A stretch of DNA of 64,000 nucleotides, from assembly GCA_038212215.1 (NCBI GenBank), contig JBBQUT010000001.1, forward strand, positions 321,339 to 385,338, given 5' to 3'. The stretch comes from JALZAI01 sp038212215. Lineage in GTDB: Bacteria > Actinomycetota > Actinomycetes > Mycobacteriales > Jatrophihabitantaceae. The position numbers were made by a program, and so were the translations under genes. Below, piece by piece: positions 33,421 through 41,763 of the stretch (position 1 is the stretch's first letter; each line of letters begins with the position of its first letter). The notes below the pieces were generated by a model. The model worked only from the letters and a program-made list of their open reading frames with translations. It made no database searches and was not told the origin of the DNA.

Positions 33421-33842
33421 TGCTTGCCTCCTCGGGCGGGCGGGCGGGCGGAACGGATTAGGGGCGAGCGGGCGGGTGTGACGTAGATCGCGTAATTACA
33501 GAACTCCTCGTAATCCAGCAGAATCAAACGCTCACGTCAAGGGTTGGTCCACATTTCGTAATGCGCTGGTTACCGGATTGCCATCGCGAACCACCTGTTT
33601 GCTAATATTTGCGGCAAGTCAGGCATGGCTCGATGTGGTTTCTTGTTGAGCCGGTTTGGACGGGCAGGCCAGACATTCCATGACAATCCAACGGACGAGC
33701 TGAGCGTTGGGCGGCCTTGTCCGGCCCAGCGGATCTCGATACTGTCACCACCTGGCACAAATGCGAACGCAGTCGAACATCGACCTCGTCCCGCACGCAC
33801 GACCTCGTCCCGCACGACCCGCAGCTGATTCGGAGCGCCGCC
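33421..33842. promoter_or_regulatory. Divergent regulatory region of the galactoside locus
   Basis: A 422-nt stretch without a supported gene, between the binding-protein start (33420) and the preferred alpha-galactosidase start (33843). It is noticeably more AT-rich around 33491-33610. It holds an inverted repeat ATTAC-N10-GTAAT at 33495-33514, a third CGTAAT at 33558-33563, and the duplicated segment at 33781-33816. Operators for the DeoR-type regulator encoded at 37110 would be expected here. Site assignment is inference. Confidence 0.45.
33781..33816 (+). repeat. 19-nt-period direct duplication at the 5' end of the alpha-galactosidase gene
   Basis: The 17 bases CGACCTCGTCCCGCACG occur at 33781-33797 and again at 33800-33816. 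The 19-nt offset is not a multiple of three. Without one unit, the ATG at 33761 would read in frame into the alpha-galactosidase as MRTQSNIDLVPHDPQLIRS. With both units it is out of frame. Confidence 0.65.
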
Positions 33843-36002
33843 TTGCCGCACGATCCGGTCGCACCGTTGCTGATCCGCAGCGCCGGAGCGGCGCCCGCAA
33901 CCGCGCTCGTGCTGCTGCCTGTGGCCGGCCCGCTGCCGCGGATCGCCTGGCTCGGCCCGGCCGTCTCCGGCCTGGATCCGGCTGACATTGCAACGGTCAT
34001 CGGCACGTCCGGCGCCCCCACGACGGTGCACCTGCCGGCTGGGCGGTCGGTCGCCGTCCTGCCAGAGGCCTCGCAGGCGTGGCTCGCGCGACCCGGCCTC
34101 GCCGGGCACCGGTTGGGCGGGGTCACGGGCCATGCCGCTGCCGGGCGGGATTGGGCGACTGCGTTCATCGCCACGACGATCGAGGCCGGTGCCGAAGCAA
34201 TCCGCATCGACTCGTGCGACGATCTCGCCGGGCTGTCGTTGTGCACGGAGTTCGAGGCGGTGGCCGGTGGCCCCGTGCGGGGCCGCCACACGGTGACGAA
34301 CCTGCGAGCCGAGCCCTACGTGGTCGATGCGCTCGATGTCGTCGTGCCCGTCGCGGACCGGGTCGTCGATGTCCTGGACCTGACCGGTCGCTGGGGCCGG
34401 GAACGCACCCCGCAGCGCCAGCAGGTGCGCGACGGGGTATGGCTGCGGGAGAGCCGCGGCGGCCGTCCGGGCCACGATGCGGTCACCGAATTGCTCGTGG
34501 GCACCGCGGGGTTCGGATTTCGCAGCGGTGAGGTCTGGGCGCTGCACGTGGCGTGGAGCGGGAACACGCGCAGCTACCTCGAGCGGCAGCCATCCGGGCT
34601 GGTGACGCTGGGCGGCGGCGAGATGCTGCTGCCCGGCGAGATCGTGCTCGGCGCAAACGAGTCCTACATCACGCCCTGGGTGTTCTTCGTCGCATCGGCC
34701 GATGGCGCCGACGGCGTCGCGGCACAGCTGCACGGCTACGTCCGCTCCCTCGCAGCGCATCCGCGCCTGCCCAGGCCGGTCACGTCCAACGTGTGGGAGG
34801 CCGTGTACTTCAACCACAACCTCGATCATCTGACCGAGTTGGCCGAGCTCGCCGCGTCGCTGGGCATCGAGCGATTCGTGCTCGATGACGGCTGGTTCGG
34901 CGCGCGCCGCGACGAGCACGCCGGACTCGGTGACTGGGTCGTGTCTGCCGAGGCGTGGCCGGGCGGCCTGAACCCGTTGATCGAGCACGTGCGCGGGCTC
35001 GGCATGCAGTTCGGGCTGTGGTTCGAGCCGGAGATGGTGAACCCCGACTCGGAGCTGTACCGGGCGCATCCGGACTGGATTCTTGGCGTCGCGGGCCGGA
35101 CTCCGATACAGTTTCGCAACCAGCTCGTGCTCGATCTTGGCCGAGCCGAGGTGCGCGATCACCTTTACGAGGCGATACATGCGGTACTCGCGGCGCATTC
35201 GATCGGCTACGTGAAATGGGATCAGAACCGCGCGCTGCCAGAGGCCGCAGCCGGCGATCGAGACGGTGCGCCCGGTGCGCATGCGCAGACCGCCGGGTTC
35301 TACGCCTTGCTCGATCGACTGCGAGCCGCCCATCCCGACGTCGAATGGGAATCGTGCGCGTCCGGCGGCGGTCGCATCGATCTTGCCGTGCTCGAGCGCA
35401 CCCAGCGGGTGTGGACGTCGGACATGACCGATGCCTTGTCCCGTCAAGGGATTCAGCGTTGGACGGGTCAGCTCGTGCCGCCGGAGTACCTTGGCGCGCA
35501 CGTCAGCGCTCCGGTGAACCACCAGACCGGACGCGCGCTGAGCCTCGACTTCCGTGCAGCCACAGCGTTCTTCGGCGACTTCGGCATCGAGTGGGACGTC
35601 GCAGCGGCCACGCCCGCCGACCGCGAGCGGTTGGCCGGATGGATTCGCTTGTATAAAAGGCATCGCGAACTGCTGCACTCAGGACAGACGATGCGGGTCG
35701 ACTCGTCCGACGATGCGATCTGGATGTACGGCGTCCTCGCAGCCGACCGCCGCGAGGCAGTGCTGGCCTACGTCCAACTGGACGAGATCGTCCGTGATCC
35801 GCTGCCGTTTCTTGTCCCCGGTCTCGATCCACAGCTGCGTTACCGGGCGCGCGAAATTTCCCCTACCGACCGGTCGGGCTTGGGCCGGGTCTGGCGTGGT
35901 GTAAAGGGATCTCTTTCCGGATCGACATTGGCGACGGTGGGGTTGCCGCCGCCCGCACGTCTCCCGCAGTCCGCACTTCTCGTCCACCTGAGCGCCGAGT
36001 AA
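33843..36002 (+). CDS. Alpha-galactosidase, GH36 family
   Basis: Retaining glycosidase that removes terminal alpha-galactose from melibiose- or raffinose-type sugars. 719 residues from the TTG at 33843, which has GGAG 7 nt upstream; the frame is open back to a TTG at 33717 (761 residues). The N-terminal beta-sandwich leads into the barrel with VLDDGWFGARRDEHAGLGDW. The nucleophile Asp is in YVKWDQNR and the acid/base Asp in VWTSDMTDALSRQ, with ESCASGGGRIDLAVL between. The original start appears to be disrupted by a 19-nt duplication just upstream. No signal peptide, so it acts on imported sugar. It is divergent from the importer operon and convergent with galT, 3 nt apart. Confidence 0.92.
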   Translation: MPHDPVAPLLIRSAGAAPATALVLLPVAGPLPRIAWLGPAVSGLDPADIATVIGTSGAPTTVHLPAGRSVAVLPEASQAWLARPGLAGHRLGGVTGHAAAGRDWATAFIATTIEAGAEAIRIDSCDDLAGLSLCTEFEAVAGGPVRGRHTVTNLRAEPYVVDALDVVVPVADRVVDVLDLTGRWGRERTPQRQQVRDGVWLRESRGGRPGHDAVTELLVGTAGFGFRSGEVWALHVAWSGNTRSYLERQPSGLVTLGGGEMLLPGEIVLGANESYITPWVFFVASADGADGVAAQLHGYVRSLAAHPRLPRPVTSNVWEAVYFNHNLDHLTELAELAASLGIERFVLDDGWFGARRDEHAGLGDWVVSAEAWPGGLNPLIEHVRGLGMQFGLWFEPEMVNPDSELYRAHPDWILGVAGRTPIQFRNQLVLDLGRAEVRDHLYEAIHAVLAAHSIGYVKWDQNRALPEAAAGDRDGAPGAHAQTAGFYALLDRLRAAHPDVEWESCASGGGRIDLAVLERTQRVWTSDMTDALSRQGIQRWTGQLVPPEYLGAHVSAPVNHQTGRALSLDFRAATAFFGDFGIEWDVAAATPADRERLAGWIRLYKRHRELLHSGQTMRVDSSDDAIWMYGVLAADRREAVLAYVQLDEIVRDPLPFLVPGLDPQLRYRAREISPTDRSGLGRVWRGVKGSLSGSTLATVGLPPPARLPQSALLVHLSAE

Positions 36003-36005
36003 CCG

Positions 36006-37094
36006 CTATCCGGACCCGGCCTCACGCAGCCGTTGCGCGGCGCTTTCCGGCGTGATGTCGTTGATCCAGACTGCGACGCCGGACTCGGAGCCGGCGAGAA
36101 ACTTCATCTTGCTCTCGGTACGCCTGATTGTGAACACCGACGCGGTGAGGTGCCAGCCTTCGCGTCCATCGGCGACGGGTGCCTGCTGAAATCCCGCGAT
36201 GTAAGGCGCGGGGGTCGAGAACAGCCGGTCGAAACGACTGAGCACGTCCAGGTAGATGCCTGCGAGATCGTTGTGCTCGGCCTCGGTGAGCGCCGGCAGA
36301 TCCGGGACGTGCCGCCGCGACACGACTGACACCTCGTAGGGCCAGCGCGCTGCGAACGGCACGTGCGCGACGAAGTGTTCGGACTCGACGACAATGCGGC
36401 GGCCGTCAGCGAGTTCCTGCTTGAGCAAGCTCGACTGCAGTGACTCGCCGTGCTCGGCAAAATAAGCCGACGCGGTGCGGACCGCTGACGCCGTGCGTGG
36501 CGGGACGAACGGGTAGGCATAGATCTGGCCGTGCGGGTGCGACAGCGTCACCCCGATCTCTTCGCCGCGATTCTCGAAGCAGTAGACGTACTCGACCTCG
36601 GCAATTGCGGAGAGGGCGCGCGTGCGGTCGACCCAGGCGTCGATGACGGTGCGCACCCGGCTTTGCGGCAGCTGACCGAACGAGGTGAAGTGATCGCTGG
36701 TGAAGCAGACGACCTCGCAGCGCCCGGTGCCTGGGCGCGAGATCAGCGGACCGTTCTCGGCGGCTGCCACATTGCTGGCGGCGTCCTCGGACAGGGACGG
36801 GAAGCGGTTCTCGAACACTGCGACGTCGTAGTCGGCTGCCGGTATCTCGCTCGGATGTCCCGGACGTGACGGGCAGAGCGGGCACTCGTCCTGCGGCGGT
36901 TTGTACGTGCGCGACTGCCGGTGCCCCGCGATCACCGCCCACTCCGAGTAGAGCGCGTCCCATCGGATCTCCGACGTTGTGGCGGTGGGGCTCAGGTCGC
37001 GGGTGTCGGCGGCGCTGCGGTCGGCGCCCGGCTGTTCGTCGAAGTAGAACAGCTCGCGACCGTCTGCCAGTTTGTATGCGGATCGAGTGGTCAT
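36006..37094 (-). CDS. galT: Galactose-1-phosphate uridylyltransferase GalT
   Basis: Leloir-pathway enzyme that exchanges UMP between UDP-glucose and galactose-1-phosphate. 362 residues. The catalytic HxH is in VTLSHPHGQIYAYPF, and CPLCPSRPGHPSEIP near residue 93-107 is the usual zinc-site Cys pair. YVYCFENRGEEIG precedes the active site. It processes the galactose released by LacZ and the GH36 enzyme. It follows the DeoR gene by 15 nt in the same direction. GalK, which commonly follows galT in actinobacteria, is not here: the next gene downstream is the convergent alpha-galactosidase. Confidence 0.95.
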   Translation of the reverse strand: MTTRSAYKLADGRELFYFDEQPGADRSAADTRDLSPTATTSEIRWDALYSEWAVIAGHRQSRTYKPPQDECPLCPSRPGHPSEIPAADYDVAVFENRFPSLSEDAASNVAAAENGPLISRPGTGRCEVVCFTSDHFTSFGQLPQSRVRTVIDAWVDRTRALSAIAEVEYVYCFENRGEEIGVTLSHPHGQIYAYPFVPPRTASAVRTASAYFAEHGESLQSSLLKQELADGRRIVVESEHFVAHVPFAARWPYEVSVVSRRHVPDLPALTEAEHNDLAGIYLDVLSRFDRLFSTPAPYIAGFQQAPVADGREGWHLTASVFTIRRTESKMKFLAGSESGVAVWINDITPESAAQRLREAGSG

Positions 37095-37109
37095 CGTGTG
37101 TGCCTATGC

Positions 37110-37916
37110 CTATGCCTGTGCCTCGTTGGAGCCGAGCGTCCGGTCGACGCCGACGATGCGCACCGAGCCGACTGCCTCTGCCAGCGTGCTTTGCGCGTCG
37201 GCTGGAAGGTCGCTGTCGGTGATCAGGATGTGTGCACTCGATAGTGGCGCGAAAGAGGCCAGCCCGACCGCGCCCCATTTGGTCGAGTCGGCGCAGACCA
37301 CGACCTGGCTCGCGCCGGCGATCAACGCCCGGTTGGTCTCTGCCTCGGCCAGGTTCGGTGTCGTGAACCCGGCGCGCGGATGCATGCCGTGCACACCGAG
37401 GAAAAGTTGGTCGACATGCAGGCTGCGCAACGCCTGATCCGCGACCGGGCCGACGAGCGCCGCGCTCGGGGTGCGCACGCCGCCGGTCAGGATGACCACC
37501 TGGTCGTTGGCGGTGCTCGAGTCGGCGATCAGGTCGGCGACGGTGGTCGAGTTGGTCACGATCGTGAGCCCGGGGATGCGGCTGACCAGGCGGGCGAGCG
37601 CCCAGGTTGTCGTCCCGGCCGACAGTGCGATGGCCGAGCCGGGCTGGATGAGGGTGACGGCCAGTTCGGCGATCGCCTTCTTCGCGGCCTGCTCAAGCCC
37701 GGACTTGGCCGCGAAGCCGGGTTCCTCGGACGCTGCGGTGCTCAGAACAGCGCCGCCGTGCACCTTGTGTACGGATCCGGCCGTGGCGAGCAGGTCGAGA
37801 TCGCGGCGCACCGTCATGTCCGAAACACCGAGTAACGTCGTCAAGTCGGTCACCCGGGCGCCGCCGTTGCGCCGGATTTCGTCCATGATGAGGGCCTGGC
37901 GCTGCTTGGCGAGCAT
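37110..37916 (-). CDS. DeoR-family transcriptional repressor
   Basis: 268 residues. An N-terminal DeoR helix-turn-helix spans ~1-55 (AKQRQALIMDEIRRNGGARVTDL, then GVSDMTVRRDLDLL). It is followed by the DeoR C-terminal sugar-phosphate sensor with SAGTTTWALARLV and VCADSTKWG motifs. Co-transcribed with galT, so it is likely to repress the galactoside locus and be released by a galactose or tagatose phosphate. A CAATT-N7-AATTG inverted repeat at 37993-38009, ~77 nt upstream of its start, is a possible autoregulatory site. Regulatory target is inferred from position. Confidence 0.9.
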   Translation of the reverse strand: MLAKQRQALIMDEIRRNGGARVTDLTTLLGVSDMTVRRDLDLLATAGSVHKVHGGAVLSTAASEEPGFAAKSGLEQAAKKAIAELAVTLIQPGSAIALSAGTTTWALARLVSRIPGLTIVTNSTTVADLIADSSTANDQVVILTGGVRTPSAALVGPVADQALRSLHVDQLFLGVHGMHPRAGFTTPNLAEAETNRALIAGASQVVVCADSTKWGAVGLASFAPLSSAHILITDSDLPADAQSTLAEAVGSVRIVGVDRTLGSNEAQA

Positions 37917-37992
37917 GTCTCCCCTCTCGAAACGGCAACATCGAGATAGGGCAACCTTCGTGGATGCTCAAACACAAGTCAACACGTCCGCG

Positions 37993-38062
37993 CAATTGCT
38001 ACCAAATTGAGCTCGCTGTGCGCCGGTTCCCGGCTCGATCCCGCCCCGGGCCGGGGCGATCG
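37993..38062. other. Inverted repeats in the deoR / small-gene promoter gap
   Basis: The 235-nt gap 37917-38151 holds CAATT-N7-AATTG (37993-38009) and a GC-rich hairpin, CGATC..GCCCC-GGGCC-GGGGC-GATCG (38036-38062). An 18-nt dispersed repeat also lies here (38095-38112). The first could be a DeoR operator. No RNA gene is recognised. Confidence 0.35.
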
Positions 38063-38094
38063 GTTACGCGCGCGTCGGCCCCTGGCCACCCAGA

Positions 38095-38112
38095 TGAATG
38101 AAGATCGCCGCA
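38095..38112 (+). repeat. 18-nt dispersed repeat, copy 1
   Basis: TGAATGAAGATCGCCGCA, identical to 41900-41917. Its 12-nt core ATGAAGATCGC(G/C) also occurs at 11387-11398 and, inverted, at 41616-41627. All copies are intergenic and beside GC-rich stretches. Confidence 0.5.
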
Positions 38113-38151
38113 GGCTGGCCGGTTTCGCCGCTATCCGGCTACGGTGATCCG

Positions 38152-38469
38152 GTGACAGAGGCGAACCAGCTCGGCCCGAGCTACGAGGGCAGCGTCGTGC
38201 TTGACATCGGCGGCGACATCGGCGCCTTGATCATCATGGCGCCCCAGTCGATGCACCACGCGGAAATTGAGCTGAGCCGAGTGGGCGACGAGCACGCGCA
38301 CCGTACTCATGTCGCGGTACGCGAGCGGCGGGGACCGTCCGGCTCGCTGTATGCGGCGATCTATCCGCAGCTGCATGAGGGCGTGTACACCGTCTACGAC
38401 CTGGACGGCGAACCGCACGACACTGTCAGCATCACCGGTGGTGAGGTTACCCAGATCGACTGGCCCTGA
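38152..38469 (+). CDS. Conserved actinobacterial protein of unknown function
   Basis: 105 residues from the GTG at 38152; the ATG 54 nt earlier lies inside a dispersed repeat and is not preferred. The protein has no signal or membrane segment. SVVLDIGGDIGALIIMAP, an AEIELSRVGDEHAHRTHVAVRERR stretch and AAIYPQLHEGVYTVYD suggest an all-beta fold. The same motif order is common in small proteins of streptomycetes and mycobacteria, but I know no function. It is convergent with imuA', 28 nt away. It stands as a single-gene unit. Confidence 0.75.
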   Translation: MTEANQLGPSYEGSVVLDIGGDIGALIIMAPQSMHHAEIELSRVGDEHAHRTHVAVRERRGPSGSLYAAIYPQLHEGVYTVYDLDGEPHDTVSITGGEVTQIDWP

Positions 38470-38497
38470 TCTGCGGCAGGGTCATCGCCGCACGGCG

Positions 38498-39163
38498 TCA
38501 GCCGGCCAGCTCGATGACCGGCGCAAGCGGCTGCTCGGCGGGCGAGGAAAGCTGCACGCCACCACCCAGCGCGGGCAGCCACAGCGTCGCCGAACGGGGC
38601 CGGGCAGCCTGGCCGCGACCCTCAGCGCGCACGTCGAGGCGTCGGGCACGCAGCCGGCCGCTGCCTTCGCCGATACCCGACCACTGCCCACCGGATGCCC
38701 GCAGCCGGACATCGGCGCCCGGCCACTCGCCGTAGGGCATCAGCACCGCCTCGCGGGTGCGGGCGCGTGCGGCGAGGCGGCGCACGTCTGCCGGCACCAG
38801 CCGGGGTGGACGCGCGGCCACGACATCGACCGCGTCGAGCAGGGCACCGACGGCGGTCGTCCAACTCGACCCGGGAGCGGGGACGATCGCCAGCCGGGTG
38901 AGGTCGATGCCGTACTCGCAAGCGGCCTCGGCGCTGATCCGCGGAAAACCCACCAACGCGCACCAGGCGCCGTCGCTGCTCGCGGCGCCGAGCACTGCGA
39001 GCAGCAGCGAGAGCGAGCCGGAGACGGCGACGGTGCTGCCGCGGCGCAACCCGCCCGGCAGTACACCGATCAGGGCAGGATGAACGGGCAGCGGGGGAGC
39101 CGCGCGGTGACCGAGATCGACGGATGTGCTGCCGTCGGCCTTGCGGATCGCCACATCGAGCAT
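38498..39163 (-). CDS. imuA': Mutasome protein ImuA' (RecA-like, no Walker A)
   Basis: 221-residue RecA-fold protein of the SOS mutasome; the actinobacterial counterpart is Rv3395c of M. tuberculosis. It has LPGGLRRGSTVAVSGSLSLLLAVLGAAS where RecA has its Walker A, without the GKT lysine, so ATP binding is doubtful. The middle part (SAEAACEYGIDLTRLAIVPAPG) is typical of the family. The ATG at 39161-39163 lies 12 nt from a LexA core. It helps ImuB and DnaE2 in translesion synthesis, yet is ~18 kb from imuB and ~24 kb from dnaE2. The next upstream gene on this strand is arginine deiminase, separated by 31 nt that contain the LexA box. Confidence 0.85.
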   Translation of the reverse strand: MLDVAIRKADGSTSVDLGHRAAPPLPVHPALIGVLPGGLRRGSTVAVSGSLSLLLAVLGAASSDGAWCALVGFPRISAEAACEYGIDLTRLAIVPAPGSSWTTAVGALLDAVDVVAARPPRLVPADVRRLAARARTREAVLMPYGEWPGADVRLRASGGQWSGIGEGSGRLRARRLDVRAEGRGQAARPRSATLWLPALGGGVQLSSPAEQPLAPVIELAG

Positions 39164-39173
39164 CCGTCCATCA

Positions 39174-39189
39174 TCGAACAGACGTTCGA
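39174..39189 (-). promoter_or_regulatory. LexA box upstream of imuA'
   Basis: Perfect palindrome TCGAAC-AGAC-GTTCGA, core at 39176-39187, with 12 nt to the ATG. On the minus strand the spacer is GATGATGGACGG. It lies between the arginine deiminase stop and the imuA' start, so imuA' has its own promoter. Confidence 0.88.
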
Positions 39190-39194
39190 AGTAG

Positions 39195-40451
39195 TCAACC
39201 TCGCGGGGTCACCGGATCACGCAGCACGGGGCAGGTCATGCACCGGGCGCCGCCGCGCCCGCGACCCAGTTCACCGCCGGACACCGCCAAGACCTCGATG
39301 CCGTTCGTCTCCAGCAGCGCGTTGGTGACCACATTGCGGTCGTACCCGACGACCACGCCCGGCTCCAGCGCCAGGTAATTGTTCCCGTCGCTCCATTGTT
39401 CGCGCTCCGCGGCGCGCGCGTCGTCGCCGGCGCGCAAGATGCGCACCTCGGCGACCTCCAGCGCCTTCGCCAGCGCAACCGGTAGGGTGCCCGCCGGCTC
39501 GACATGCAGCGGCTCGCGCTCGTTGTCTCCGGGTGTGAGCCGCCACGCGCGTAGCCCGTCGAGGTTGAGGTTCGGGTACGCGACAAAGGTCGCTACGTCG
39601 ACCATGGTCAGGACCGTGTCGAGGTGCATCATTGCGCGCGCCTGCGGGATGTCGACAGCGATCACCACATGGGCGCTGGACGTTGCGAACAGCCGCCGCG
39701 AGAGCAGTTCGACAGCTGTGGGCGTCGTCCGCTCGCCCATCCCGATGAGCACCACTCCGGGCGCGAGCACGAGCAGATCGCCACCCTCCAGCGTCGCCGG
39801 GCGGTGATCGAGGTCGTCGTCGCCGTAATAGAAGTCGAACGGCGCGTCTCGAAACAGCGGGTGGTACCGGTACACCGCGCGGGTGTGCAGCGATTCGCGC
39901 ACACGCGCCAGCTTCGCCATCGGGTTCACCGTCACCCCCCGACCGATCCACGCGGAGTTGTCACGCTGGAAAAGTGTGTTCGGCAATGGTGGCAGGACGA
40001 GGTCGTCGTCGCCGAGCGCTTGCCAGCGCAAGCTAGCCGACGCTGGTGGCTCGAGATCGGATTTGAGCACCCCGCCGATAAGCAACCCGGCCAGCGTGGT
40101 GGCATCGACGTCCTCGAGCAACCGCCGCACCGAATGGGCCATCTGCTCACCGAAGCGCTCGGGGGTGCACGTCCGGTCGACGACGAAGTGGCGCCCGTCC
40201 GGAGTGTCGAGGGCACCCGCGAGCAGCTCGGCGAATCGATGCACGACGGCGCCGCGGCTGCCCAGTACCTCCACGAAATGGTCGTGCTCGTCCCGGGCCC
40301 GCGACGCCCACGGCACGTCATCGAACAGAAGCGGGTGAATGTTGCTCGGGGTCAACCGGTCGAGCTCGCGGCCCGGCCGGTGCGTGACCACGTGGCGCAA
40401 CCGTCCGATCTCGGAGTCGATACCGGGCTGCAATACGGCGCTGTCAACCAT
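39195..40451 (-). CDS. arcA: Arginine deiminase
   Basis: Hydrolyses L-arginine to citrulline and ammonia. 418 residues of the guanidino-modifying fold. The first third includes EIGRLRHVVTHRPGRELDRLTP, then NTLFQRDNSAWIGRGVTVNPM; the His and Asp of the triad lie in MHLDTVLTMVD. The catalytic Cys is in the C-terminal GGARCMTCPVLRDP. Complete length for the family. ArcB and ArcC are not adjacent, so it may serve arginine breakdown or pH homeostasis rather than a full ADI operon. The start is the ATG at 40449-40451; a serine hydrolase gene ends 23 nt upstream. Confidence 0.93.
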   Translation of the reverse strand: MVDSAVLQPGIDSEIGRLRHVVTHRPGRELDRLTPSNIHPLLFDDVPWASRARDEHDHFVEVLGSRGAVVHRFAELLAGALDTPDGRHFVVDRTCTPERFGEQMAHSVRRLLEDVDATTLAGLLIGGVLKSDLEPPASASLRWQALGDDDLVLPPLPNTLFQRDNSAWIGRGVTVNPMAKLARVRESLHTRAVYRYHPLFRDAPFDFYYGDDDLDHRPATLEGGDLLVLAPGVVLIGMGERTTPTAVELLSRRLFATSSAHVVIAVDIPQARAMMHLDTVLTMVDVATFVAYPNLNLDGLRAWRLTPGDNEREPLHVEPAGTLPVALAKALEVAEVRILRAGDDARAAEREQWSDGNNYLALEPGVVVGYDRNVVTNALLETNGIEVLAVSGGELGRGRGGARCMTCPVLRDPVTPRG

Positions 40452-40474
40452 GATCAGCTCTCTTCTCGGTGGTG

Positions 40475-41431
40475 TCAGTGCAGGATCGCATCCGCGGCCG
40501 CGGCCGCGAACTGTTGCACCAGACTGATGCCGGCGTCGAAATCAGCGTCGTGCTGGGTCATGACCACGACGAGCAATCGGTGCCCCTCGACAGTGACGAT
40601 TCCGGCGCTGTTGACGGCCCAGGCCCCTTCGGACTCGTCGTAGTCGTCGTCGTCCACTGCGAGCCAGCCATTCTTGACTGCTGCGACGCTGCTGTCGTCA
40701 GCGATCGCCGGGACACCCCAACGCTGATCGTCCTCGACATTGCGCATCAGCGTGAGCGCCAGCTTGCGGCTCGCTACTGACAGCGGTGAAGTCGGTCGGA
40801 CGAGGTTCTTCAGCAGCTGCAACTGCTGCGGCGCGCTGGTGCGGGTGAGTCCCCAGTAGTAGCCGGGACCCGGCACGGTTCTCGACGGTGACAGTCCGAG
40901 CGCCGGCTCCAACTCCATCACTCGCTCGCGCCCGCCGATGTCGGCGAAGACGTCGTCCGCTGCGTTGTTGTCGCTGTTCTCGATCATCCGGGTGACGGTC
41001 GCGGTCTGCGAGTCGTCAAGTTGTGTGCCCGCGCGGTCGCGCTGAAGCAGCAGGGTCTCCAGCAGTTGCAGCTTCGCGAGGCTCGCTGTCCGCATCCCGG
41101 CGCGCGCTCCCGCCGATATCATCGCGCCCGTCGTGTCGTCATAGGCAGCAACTGATACGCGATCCGGCCCGTGCCTCAAGACCATGGCGGCGAGGTGACG
41201 GTGCGCCGTCGGTGTCGGAGTGCTTTTCGTGGACGGTGAAGGGGTGAACGTCGGCGCAGTGTGCACTTTGGTCCCGGGCGCCGCGGTGTGCGCGCGCTTC
41301 CTGCCGTCGCTTGAGATCCATACCGCGATGGCGATCACGAGCGCGACGCTCAACACGACGACAGCCGGCATCTCCAGCCGGTTGCGCAGAGAGGCACGAC
41401 GTTGGACGCGCATCGGGACAGCGTGCCGCAT
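40475..41431 (-). CDS. Class A beta-lactamase-fold serine hydrolase, membrane-anchored
   Basis: ~318 residues from the ATG at 41429-41431; a TTG 66 nt upstream is the alternative. A single hydrophobic helix (MPAVVVLSVALVIAIAVW) anchors it, then a Thr/Ser/Pro-rich linker. The catalytic domain has SxxK (TASLAKLQL), SDN (IENSDNNAAD) and a KNG in place of KTG (VKNGWLAVDDDD). An E166-type Glu is not clear, and GWLAVDD is typical of penicillin-recognising carboxypeptidase-like actinobacterial homologues rather than true beta-lactamases. It may act on cell-wall peptides outside the membrane. The GC-rich region 41515-41640 and a dispersed palindrome lie upstream. Confidence 0.8.
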   Translation of the reverse strand: MRHAVPMRVQRRASLRNRLEMPAVVVLSVALVIAIAVWISSDGRKRAHTAAPGTKVHTAPTFTPSPSTKSTPTPTAHRHLAAMVLRHGPDRVSVAAYDDTTGAMISAGARAGMRTASLAKLQLLETLLLQRDRAGTQLDDSQTATVTRMIENSDNNAADDVFADIGGRERVMELEPALGLSPSRTVPGPGYYWGLTRTSAPQQLQLLKNLVRPTSPLSVASRKLALTLMRNVEDDQRWGVPAIADDSSVAAVKNGWLAVDDDDYDESEGAWAVNSAGIVTVEGHRLLVVVMTQHDADFDAGISLVQQFAAAAADAILH

Positions 41432-41514
41432 CTCGGCGCCGCCAGGTCGTCGCCCCGCCAGCTTCGGGAAAAGTTTCTTGCGCGCTGACCTTCGCAATAC
41501 AGCTCATTCGGCCA

Positions 41515-41645
41515 TGAGCGGGGCCGCGCCGGGCCCTCCCCGCGCCCTGCGCCGCGGCCGCGCCGCGTCACGGCCCGCCGGCCCGCGCGGGGCCGCGCCG
41601 GGCCGCGCAACGGCCCGCGATCTTCATCCATCGCCGCAGGCATAG
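41515..41645. repeat. Very GC-rich low-complexity block
   Basis: About 130 nt composed almost only of GGCC, CGCG and GCCG words. It lies in the 528-nt gap between the serine hydrolase start and the GH13 stop (41432-41959). Also in this gap are a nested palindrome (41764-41834), two copies of the ATGAAGATCG repeat and nothing that looks like a gene. It could form strong secondary structure. Confidence 0.6.
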
Positions 41646-41763
41646 GTCGCCGTGTGCTTGAGCATTGGCATCGGCGTGAGCCCGGAACGCAGAGGCTGGC
41701 TGAGCTGGGGCCCATCGATGAAGCGGCTGCCCGAAATCGGCTACTACGTCCGTCGCAGTCGCG

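Noticed and set aside
33570..35678. 702-codon open frame on the minus strand
   Set aside because: Antisense to the GH36 alpha-galactosidase, which has its catalytic motifs; the antisense product has no recognisable fold.
38098..38151. Longer start for the gene at 38152
   Set aside because: The added 18 residues come from a dispersed repeat and are not part of the conserved protein pattern.
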